This document shows, piece after piece, positions 1 through 5,843 of a stretch of DNA of 12,428 nucleotides (the first letter of the stretch is position 1; every line of letters begins with the position of its first letter). Under the pieces are notes generated by a model. The model saw nothing but the letters and a program-made list of their open reading frames with translations. It had not been told where the DNA came from and searched no databases. The translations under genes and the position numbers were made by a program. Source of the stretch: Bacteriovoracaceae bacterium (lineage in GTDB: Bacteria; Bdellovibrionota; UBA1018); NCBI GenBank assembly GCA_023250755.1, contig JAHFAC010000023.1, positions 1 through 12,428 on the forward strand, given 5' to 3'.

Positions 1-2
1 AT

Positions 3-548
3 AATTATCAGGCTTCGATCGCCACTGACAGTAGTGCGATTCGGGTCAATGCTCTCCACTTTTTTTCTGACGTGGTGGCGAGCGCGGGCGTGCTTCTCGG
101 TTTGGTTCTCCTTAAATTCACGGGCTGGTTGTTCTTGGATCCGCTTTTGGCTTTTGCGGTGGCACTTTATATTCTGTTGATTTCTTGGAAGCAGGTAAAA
201 TCGGCTCTTTTAGAATTGACTGACACGCAGTTGCCTGCTTTTGAAGTCGGGCGAATTCACAAAATGATTGACCAGTTTAGCGATCAAGTGATCGAGGCCC
301 ATGATCTCCGAACACGCAAAAGTGGGGCGACCCGACACGTGGATTTTCATATGGTGGTCTGTCGGGATATGACGGTTCAAGAGTCCCATCGGGTTTGTGA
401 TGAGATCGAGGCAAAATTGGGAGAGGCTTTGTCCAATATTTCAGTCAATATTCATGTTGAACCCTGCGAAGAACCAGGCACGAAGTGTGTGAGTTGTAAA
501 TTTGCTCAAAAGAAAGAGCGTGTGTTGAAAGAAGGGAGTTCTTTATGA
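3..548 (+). CDS. Cation diffusion facilitator (CDF) family metal efflux transporter, C-terminal part
   Basis: The reading frame is open from the left window edge, so the N-terminus with the first transmembrane helices is missing. The first apparent start (GTG at 72) lies inside a helix and is not the real start. Upstream in frame the sequence continues into the helix V metal site HFFSD (bases 57-71), the HxxxD pair of Zn/Co-type CDF proteins. Helix VI follows (about bases 130-195, starting LDPLLAFAVAL). The cytoplasmic ferredoxin-like domain comes next, with His residues where YiiP binds zinc: HDL (about 300), HVDFH (about 339-353) and IHVEPC (about 450-467). By family knowledge it exports divalent metal in exchange for protons as a dimer in the inner membrane. 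The tail has an additional C-x6-C-x2-C group (bases 465-497). It overlaps the next gene by ATGA, so the two are translationally coupled. The metal cannot be decided from this part. Confidence 0.9.
   Translation, partial: NYQASIATDSSAIRVNALHFFSDVVASAGVLLGLVLLKFTGWLFLDPLLAFAVALYILLISWKQVKSALLELTDTQLPAFEVGRIHKMIDQFSDQVIEAHDLRTRKSGATRHVDFHMVVCRDMTVQESHRVCDEIEAKLGEALSNISVNIHVEPCEEPGTKCVSCKFAQKKERVLKEGSSL
532..538 (+). promoter_or_regulatory. Ribosome binding site for the HAD phosphatase gene
   Basis: AAGGGAG lies inside the last codons of the transporter gene, six bases before the ATG at 545. Together with the ATGA stop/start overlap at 545-548 it supports this start and translational coupling. 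Confidence 0.7.
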
Positions 549-1357
549 ATCCATCTCTGCCTCGAGCCTGGGCAAGTGCGTCTGAAGACGAGTTAAAGAA
601 GGTTCGAGGAGTTTGTCTCGATATTGACGAAACTCTTTCGACTCGCGGAAAGTTAACCTCTGAAGCGTACGAAGCCCTTTGGGCTCTTAATCAATCGGGT
701 TTCGCAGTAGTTCCGATTACGGGGCGTCCCGCGGGGTGGTGTGATCAGATTGCTCGTTTCTGGCCTGTAGATGCAGTCGTGGGTGAGAATGGTGCTTTTA
801 CTTTTTTTATGCAAAAAGGAGTGCGTCGGCGCCTGGATACGCCAGGCACTCAGCTTGACGCTAAAGTGAAGTTGGGGAAGCTGGCGAAAAAAGTCCTAGA
901 GCGTTTTCCCCAAGCCAAGTGGGCTTCAGATCAGGGTTACCGCGAGTTTGACCTGGCCATTGACGTGTGTGAAGACGTAAAGCCTTGGCCACAGCCAGAA
1001 GTAGAAGAGCTGATCGCGTTGTGCGTGGCCGAGGGTGCGCATGTGAAACTTTCAAGTATCCACGTGAACACTTGGTTTGGTGATTACGACAAGAAAAAAG
1101 GATTTCAAAATTGGCTGACTCATGAATCGCCCGGGTTTGAAAAAGGTTTGGCACCAGGCGAAGGGGAATGGCTCTTTATCGGTGATTCGCCCAATGATGA
1201 GCCGATGTTTTCGTCTTTTCAGTTGAGTGTGGGCGTAGCTAACCTCCATCATTATATGGATCGCCTTAAAAACCCCCCTCTTTGGATCACCGAAGCTGAA
1301 AGCGGTGCAGGCTTTGTGGAGATGGCGCGAAAGTTGATCGCCTCTCGTGGTCCTTAG
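545..1357 (+). CDS. HAD-superfamily subfamily IIB phosphatase (Cof / sugar-phosphatase-like)
   Basis: A 270-residue cytoplasmic protein with all four HAD motifs. Motif I is LDIDET, with nucleophile D26 and acid/base D28. Motif II is PITGRP, with T59. The motif III lysine is in DKKKGF, around K184/K185. Motif IV is GDSPNDEPM, with D214 and N217/D218 binding Mg. The spacing between motifs II and III, about 120 residues, places the cap as type C2B. GENGA (80-84) and IHVNTWFG (172-179) are typical of the IIB group that includes Cof, sucrose-phosphate and mannosyl-3-phosphoglycerate phosphatases. The family hydrolyses small phosphomonoesters such as sugar phosphates; the substrate here is unknown. 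It is the second gene of an operon with the metal transporter (ATGA overlap). Its stop codon overlaps the stop codon of the convergent ATPase gene by four bases (TTAG, 1354-1357). Confidence 0.9.
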   Translation: MNPSLPRAWASASEDELKKVRGVCLDIDETLSTRGKLTSEAYEALWALNQSGFAVVPITGRPAGWCDQIARFWPVDAVVGENGAFTFFMQKGVRRRLDTPGTQLDAKVKLGKLAKKVLERFPQAKWASDQGYREFDLAIDVCEDVKPWPQPEVEELIALCVAEGAHVKLSSIHVNTWFGDYDKKKGFQNWLTHESPGFEKGLAPGEGEWLFIGDSPNDEPMFSSFQLSVGVANLHHYMDRLKNPPLWITEAESGAGFVEMARKLIASRGP

Positions 1358-2511
1358 CGGTTTAACAGGCGCTTCAAATAGTCTTGATAAGGAATTGCTC
1401 GAATACCGTCAAAACTCTCCTCGTGATCACCCCGAAAAATAACAGTGGCCTGTACAGGTTTTTTGGCGTAGCGCATGAAAGCCCTCAGCCCTCCGAGCTG
1501 AGATTCCTTGATTTTCCGAGAATACTTGATTTCTAGAGCTAAAATGGAGCGGCCGGTATCGATCACTAGATCTACATCCTGGTGTAGATCGTCACGGTAA
1601 TAAAAAAACAGCCAATCCGGCTCGAAATAAGCCGAATACGAAAGCATCTGAAGAGTAAACCATTGCTCAAACAGCAACCCTTTTTGCACTTCCGTAAATA
1701 CATTTCGGTGTTGTTTGAGCACAGCATTTCTGACTCCGAGATCAAAAAATAAAATTTTCTCACGCTGAAGTGCTTTGCGGTTTCCTTTGATGTCCGTATA
1801 TCCGCGAATCCTTTGAACGATGAGAGTATCGGCTAAAATATCGTAGTATCTCCTTAAGGTTTCTTTTGGAATTTCAGAATCTGAGGCTAATTGCGAGTAA
1901 TTCAGGATCGTTCCGGAGGCTTCCGCAGCAAGATCGAGAAATCTGGCATAAGATCCCATATTGCGTGCAAGTGCCTCGGCCTGGATCTCCTCCCGCAGGT
2001 AGGTGTCAATGTATCCTGAGATCAGGTCTGCTCCGTAATCACTTAAATAAACTTCTGGGAGTGTGCCTACGGTTATCGCCCGGTCCAAATCGAATTGCTG
2101 ACCCAGTTCCCAATAGGTGAGCGAAAAAAGTCGATGGATGAAAATCCGTCCCGGCAATAGGTTGGCCCTGCCTCCTTTAAGTTTTCTGGCAGATGACCCC
2201 GTTAAAAGAAAAGTTCGGTCCCTGCGCTCGTCAATCAACGCTTGGACAGAATTTAAAATTGATGGGATACGTTGAACTTCATCAATAATAACAGTGCATT
2301 TTTCCCGCAGTGAGGAAACCTGCCTGCGAATCAGGGCGGGATCAGAAAGATGATCGCGAAAGGTGCCCTCATCAGCCAAATTGACTGTCAAACTAGGGTT
2401 CAACTGGGACAGAAGTGTACTTTTTCCAACCTGTCTTGGTCCAAGGAGTAAGATACTCTTGCCTTTTTTATTTTCCTCGACCAGTTTTTGATAAAGTAGG
2501 CGTTCGATCAT
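1354..2511 (-). CDS. AAA_14 / DUF4143 family ATPase (COG1373-type ATP-binding protein)
   Basis: A 385-residue protein at the usual length for this family. The N-terminal ATPase has Walker A GPRQVGKST (24-32), Walker B VIIDEVQ (74-80) and a sensor-like LTGSSA (103-108), followed by GRIFIHRLFSLTYWEL (121-136), typical of the family. A winged-helix-like segment lies around 203-228. The C-terminal DUF4143 part has the pattern of a PD-(D/E)xK nuclease fold: FEQWF (281-285), DVDLVID (312-318) and LEIKYS (326-331), so E327 and K329 would be the ExK pair. Whether it cuts nucleic acid is not known. These genes are widespread, often in many divergent copies and patchily distributed, and their biological role is unclear. 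No good Shine-Dalgarno sequence is visible; instead a perfect 12-bp inverted repeat ends five bases before the ATG, suggesting control at that site. Its surroundings look somewhat richer in A+T than the neighbours, which would fit transfer, though I have not computed it. Confidence 0.93.
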   Translation of the reverse strand: MIERLLYQKLVEENKKGKSILLLGPRQVGKSTLLSQLNPSLTVNLADEGTFRDHLSDPALIRRQVSSLREKCTVIIDEVQRIPSILNSVQALIDERRDRTFLLTGSSARKLKGGRANLLPGRIFIHRLFSLTYWELGQQFDLDRAITVGTLPEVYLSDYGADLISGYIDTYLREEIQAEALARNMGSYARFLDLAAEASGTILNYSQLASDSEIPKETLRRYYDILADTLIVQRIRGYTDIKGNRKALQREKILFFDLGVRNAVLKQHRNVFTEVQKGLLFEQWFTLQMLSYSAYFEPDWLFFYYRDDLHQDVDLVIDTGRSILALEIKYSRKIKESQLGGLRAFMRYAKKPVQATVIFRGDHEESFDGIRAIPYQDYLKRLLNR

Positions 2512-2516
2512 GTTAT

Positions 2517-2545
2517 GATTTTAACCTACTCAATAGGTTAAAATC
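2517..2545. repeat. Perfect 12-bp inverted repeat, probable operator of the ATPase gene
   Basis: GATTTTAACCTA (2517-2528) and TAGGTTAAAATC (2534-2545) are exact reverse complements separated by five bases (CTCAA). The repeat begins five bases upstream of the ATPase start codon, where the ribosome binding site would be. It could be a dimeric protein-binding site on DNA, or a hairpin in the 5' leader that hides the start. It lacks a U-tract in either direction, and I do not read it as a terminator. Confidence 0.75.
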
Positions 2546-2584
2546 AACACTTTTGGCCTACGCTGTGGGCGGTTAAATATGCAC

Positions 2585-2590
2585 ATTATA
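2585..2590 (-). promoter_or_regulatory. Possible -10 element (TATAAT) for the ATPase gene
   Basis: On the minus strand the six bases read TATAAT, about 75 bases before the ATPase start. No convincing -35 element is seen 16-18 bases upstream. If used, the palindrome at 2517-2545 would lie in the transcribed leader. It overlaps the edge of a tandem AAGGCGT repeat (2590-2603). Confidence 0.3.
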
Positions 2591-2615
2591 AGGCGTAAGG
2601 CGTGCTCGAATAGGG

Positions 2616-2672
2616 ATGTCATAAAATAATGTGTGAAGGGCCCATGACAGATGCCATAAACAATGCCATAAA
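2616..2672. repeat. Three copies of ATGYCATAAA upstream of the nucleotidase gene
   Basis: ATGTCATAAA occurs at 2616-2625 and ATGCCATAAA at 2651-2660 and 2663-2672, all in the same orientation. The last two are exactly 12 bases apart. They lie 45-100 bases before the nucleotidase start, where an activator or repressor could bind. Function is inferred from position only. Confidence 0.5.
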
Positions 2673-2678
2673 ATATAG

Positions 2679-2705
2679 TTGATTAATATAGTTTTATATT
2701 ATAAA
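2679..2705 (+). promoter_or_regulatory. Possible promoter of the 715-residue nucleotidase
   Basis: A very AT-rich stretch contains TTGATT (2679-2684) and TATAAA (2700-2705), 15 bases apart, which is short for a sigma-70 promoter. Transcription would then start only a few bases before the ATG at 2717. No Shine-Dalgarno sequence is present between 2700 and 2716, so a leaderless or near-leaderless message is possible. Confidence 0.3.
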
Positions 2706-2716
2706 AATCCTACGCT

Positions 2717-4864
2717 ATGAAGATGAAGAAATCTCTCGTTTTTAGAATCTTGACTCTAGTGACGGTTTTATCGGCGATTGGAGGTTCCCTTTCCCGAGCT
2801 GTGCAAACGAAGCCTCCAGTGCCAGAAATTACACTTACAGATGACGAACGCCTGATCACGATTTTAGGCACTAACGATATTCATGGGGGAGTGGAGCCCC
2901 ACCCTAAAAGCGATGGCGAAAGGGTAGGTGGGCTTGCCTTTTTTAGCGGAGTGGTTAAGGCGACCCGTGCTGGAATCCAAAACCACTTTGGAAATCGAGC
3001 GGGAGTTTTAGTCGTCGATGCCGGGGATCAGTTTCAAGGTACATTGGTAAGTAATTTTAATGAAGGCCAGTTGCTTTTTAAAAGCATGATCGAGGTCGGC
3101 TATGATGCCGCTATTCCTGGAAATCATGATTATGATTTCGGTCCAAAAGGATGGTTAAAGGACCGGGTTGAGCCGGCGCCGATCTCGCGCGATCGAAGTC
3201 ATGGCACAAGCAATGGTTCACAAAATGATCCTCGAGGCGCATTGCGGTCACTCGTTAATTTGCTGAAGAAAAATTCACCACGGTCTTTTCCACTTCTTTC
3301 TGCCAATACCTATTTCAAGAGTTCGATTCAGGATAAAAATGGAGTTCTGATCCCGGTCTCGAGTATCGAGTGCCGCCCGGAGGTGGCTCAAGACAGCGTG
3401 CGGATCGATTGGAGTCGGGCCGAGGCGCCTTATTTTAAAAAATCAGGAGACTTTCTTCAGCCTTATCTCATTAAGGAAGTGGCAGGGGTTCGTGTTGCCA
3501 TCATCGGAATTGATCATCCCACCACCCCTACCACCACGACACCTGAAAATGTACAGGATCTTTGCTTCAGAGATGAAGCAGATGCTTATCTTGAGCTTCG
3601 GGCTAAGCTTGAAGGCAAGGCGGATATTTTTCTAATGGTGATCCACAATGGAGAGGCCGACACCCAGCACCCTGTGTTGGATGTGGTCAAGCGGATTGCG
3701 TCAGCCAATCCAAATGCTCTTCATGCTGTGATTGCGGGACATACTCATCAGACGAATCATGAATACTTAGATTGGAATCAAAAGCGGATCCCGATTATTC
3801 AATCTTATCCTCCTCCTAAAATGTTTACGATTTTGGGTGGAAAGGCCTATGGCCGAATTGATTTGGTGTGGGATTCGAAAGCAAGGCAGCTCGTGACTCC
3901 CAAGACCCGGTCGTTTGCCTCCATTCTCCTCTATCAAAACAGCTGCCCTCCCTCTGTCGATGGAAACATCTGCCAGGCCTCGCCGCAGAAGACGGTGTTT
4001 TATGAGGGAGTGCCGGTTGAGACAAATATTCAGATCCAGAAGCTCATCGAGCTGGCTCGACAGAAAGTTTCTAAGTTAGCAGGTCTCGTTATGGGCACTG
4101 CGGATGCTCCACTCACTAAAAACCGCAAGTCTGACAGTCCTGAAGCCGAAATGCTGACCGACGGGCTTTTGGGCGTGGCACAGGCGAGCACAGGAGGGAT
4201 GACCCCAGGGCTTGCCCCGGAAATAGCAATGATGAACACCGGAGGGATGCGTGCCGAATTAGTGCCTAATCCCACAACTCATGAGATTAATTACGAGGAT
4301 CTTTTTCAGGTGATTCCATTTAATAATCATGGTGTGGTCGTCGGGCCGGTGGATGCTCCACGTTTGATCGGTCTTTTGACTCGTTCCGTGCAGACCTGTG
4401 GCTCGTACGGAGCTTTGTTGCAAAGTGGCTTGAGGGTGAGTTTTGAGCGGGATTGTGAACATCGAGATTTTAATGGTGTGGATCGCAAGGCGCATTTATT
4501 GCGGGTCGAGACTGTAAAAGGAGAGCTCATTTTTGATTCAGAAAAAGGCGGGATTCTTCCCTCTGCTCTGGGACGGACGTTTAATATTGTGACTTTGGAT
4601 TTTTTGGCCGATGGAGGATCGGGATACAATGGTTTCAGTGATGGAGTCAATCCTCCCAAAAAACTCTCAGACCTTGGGATTGTCAGAGAAGCGTTGGCAA
4701 AGCTCTTTGCAAAGAAACATCCTCATTTTAGCACTCAATTGGATGGTCGGTGGCAGGAAGTTAAACCTGCGACTGTGCCAAGCCCGGCTCCTTCTTCTGT
4801 GCCTCCAGAAACAGGCGTAGATCCCGGGGCAGCTCCGAGCGGAACTCCAGACGCTGAGAAGTAA
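2717..4864 (+). CDS. Exported UshA-like 5'-nucleotidase / metallophosphatase, long form with Pro-rich tail
   Basis: A 715-residue protein with a basic N-terminus and hydrophobic stretch (residues 4-28, cleavage possibly after SRA), indicating export. The calcineurin-like metallophosphatase domain carries the dinuclear metal site: NDIHG (D54, H56), DAGDQFQG (D104), PGNHDYDFG (N136, H137), VIHNGEAD (H310) and AGHTHQ (H342, H344). The C-terminal 5'-nucleotidase domain shows AEMLTDGLLG (477-486), MNTGGMRAEL (506-515), NYEDLFQVIPFNN (525-537) and FLADGGSGY (629-637), the substrate-binding part of UshA-type enzymes. The family hydrolyses extracellular nucleotides or nucleotide sugars in the periplasm. 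It is longer than typical UshA (about 550) through an insertion between motifs III and IV (about 150-250) and a Pro/Ala/Ser-rich tail (682-715). That tail is coded opposite the 3' end of the convergent pseudouridine synthase gene, with a 104-base overlap. The start has no clear ribosome binding site; an in-frame ATG at 2723 is equally possible. Confidence 0.92.
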   Translation: MKMKKSLVFRILTLVTVLSAIGGSLSRAVQTKPPVPEITLTDDERLITILGTNDIHGGVEPHPKSDGERVGGLAFFSGVVKATRAGIQNHFGNRAGVLVVDAGDQFQGTLVSNFNEGQLLFKSMIEVGYDAAIPGNHDYDFGPKGWLKDRVEPAPISRDRSHGTSNGSQNDPRGALRSLVNLLKKNSPRSFPLLSANTYFKSSIQDKNGVLIPVSSIECRPEVAQDSVRIDWSRAEAPYFKKSGDFLQPYLIKEVAGVRVAIIGIDHPTTPTTTTPENVQDLCFRDEADAYLELRAKLEGKADIFLMVIHNGEADTQHPVLDVVKRIASANPNALHAVIAGHTHQTNHEYLDWNQKRIPIIQSYPPPKMFTILGGKAYGRIDLVWDSKARQLVTPKTRSFASILLYQNSCPPSVDGNICQASPQKTVFYEGVPVETNIQIQKLIELARQKVSKLAGLVMGTADAPLTKNRKSDSPEAEMLTDGLLGVAQASTGGMTPGLAPEIAMMNTGGMRAELVPNPTTHEINYEDLFQVIPFNNHGVVVGPVDAPRLIGLLTRSVQTCGSYGALLQSGLRVSFERDCEHRDFNGVDRKAHLLRVETVKGELIFDSEKGGILPSALGRTFNIVTLDFLADGGSGYNGFSDGVNPPKKLSDLGIVREALAKLFAKKHPHFSTQLDGRWQEVKPATVPSPAPSSVPPETGVDPGAAPSGTPDAEK

Positions 4865-5804
4865 TCGGATGAGAAAAATGAATCCCCGCTGAGTGGAGGG
4901 CGTGACGAGGCAAGAGGAGTTTGGCTTCTGCCTCAGGCGTTAAATGAGTTCGTTCGTAAAAACCCAGGGATTCTGATTCAGGGATTCCGTAGAGCTTGTC
5001 ACCTACGATCGGAAAACCAGCAAAATCCAAATGTACCCGGATCTGGTGCTGCCTACCGGTCTTTGGATGACATTCTAGCAATGAAAAGCCCCCTGCTGTT
5101 TCAAGTTTTTTGAACGAGGTCAGCGCAGTTTGTCCTCCATCGGTCTCGGGTGCGACTTCCATTTTTAGCTTGATCACGGAGTGTCGGGAGCGTCTCATGG
5201 ATTGCTCTATTGTGAAGGAGTCAGGAGTGATGCCTCGTGCAATCGCGAGATAGCGCTTTTCGGTTGATCGCTCAGCAAATTGCCGGGTGAGGTGGGCGCA
5301 GACTTCACGAGTCTTGGCAAGAACGAGCACTCCACTGGTTTCCTTGTCGATGCGATGAACAAGGTAAAATTCGCGTTCAGTTTTAAGAGGCGAGGTGTGA
5401 CCCTGCGTCTTTAAATGGACCAAGAGAGTGTTGAAAAAATAACGACCGGCGGGATGGACGGGGAGGTTTGCCGGTTTTTCGATGACAAAAAGCACTTCAT
5501 CTTCAAAAATAATTTTGTAATCAAAGCAGACGGGGGGCTCAGGTTTTCGCTCGCTGAGAACCTGAACTTCGTCACCCGGCAAGAGACCGAGGCTGGGTTT
5601 GAGGCGGCCAACAGGGACGTGCGAGCCTTGATTTCTGAAAATCGAAACGGCTCCACGATCGATGTAGCCTTTGATCTGCTCACGAGAACGGTGATGGTAG
5701 TATTTTTTAAGAAATGCATCCAGACGGATCCCCGTTTGATGCGCACCGACCTCATGGGTGACGATGTAGCGATCAGCAGTGAGTTGATGGGATGCGAAAC
5801 TCAT
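4761..5804 (-). CDS. RluA-family RNA pseudouridine synthase
   Basis: A 347-residue cytoplasmic enzyme that converts specific uridines of rRNA or tRNA to pseudouridine. An S4-like RNA-binding domain lies at about 25-82 (IRLDAFL ... GAVSI ... GDEV). The catalytic domain has the RluA signature HRIDKETSGVLVLAK (150-164) with catalytic D153, then EKRYLAI (182-188), GRQHQIRVHL (250-259), PIVGDKLYG (265-273) and RHALHS (300-305). These are family hallmarks; which uridine it modifies (RluA, RluC, RluD or another type) is not decidable here. It lies 39 bases after prkA on the same strand and is probably co-transcribed. A GAGGAAG eleven bases before the ATG could be the ribosome binding site, at the long end of usual spacing. 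Its last 35 or so codons, including the conserved LPRDLRLFL end (325-333), overlap the 3' end of the convergent nucleotidase gene. Confidence 0.93.
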   Translation of the reverse strand: MSFASHQLTADRYIVTHEVGAHQTGIRLDAFLKKYYHHRSREQIKGYIDRGAVSIFRNQGSHVPVGRLKPSLGLLPGDEVQVLSERKPEPPVCFDYKIIFEDEVLFVIEKPANLPVHPAGRYFFNTLLVHLKTQGHTSPLKTEREFYLVHRIDKETSGVLVLAKTREVCAHLTRQFAERSTEKRYLAIARGITPDSFTIEQSMRRSRHSVIKLKMEVAPETDGGQTALTSFKKLETAGGFSLLECHPKTGRQHQIRVHLDFAGFPIVGDKLYGIPESESLGFYERTHLTPEAEAKLLLPRHALHSAGIHFSHPITSQRLEFRSELPRDLRLFLEAQKKEPGLAQSQV

Positions 5805-5843
5805 TTGATTCTGTACTTCCTCAAATACCAGGGGCTGTGGATT

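Noticed and set aside
3514..3545. Thr/Pro codon run (PTTPTTTTP) resembling a low-complexity repeat
   Set aside because: The second nucleotidase has the similar TPTTTRPE at the same place after motif-like IG, so it is a family feature and not a repeat expansion.
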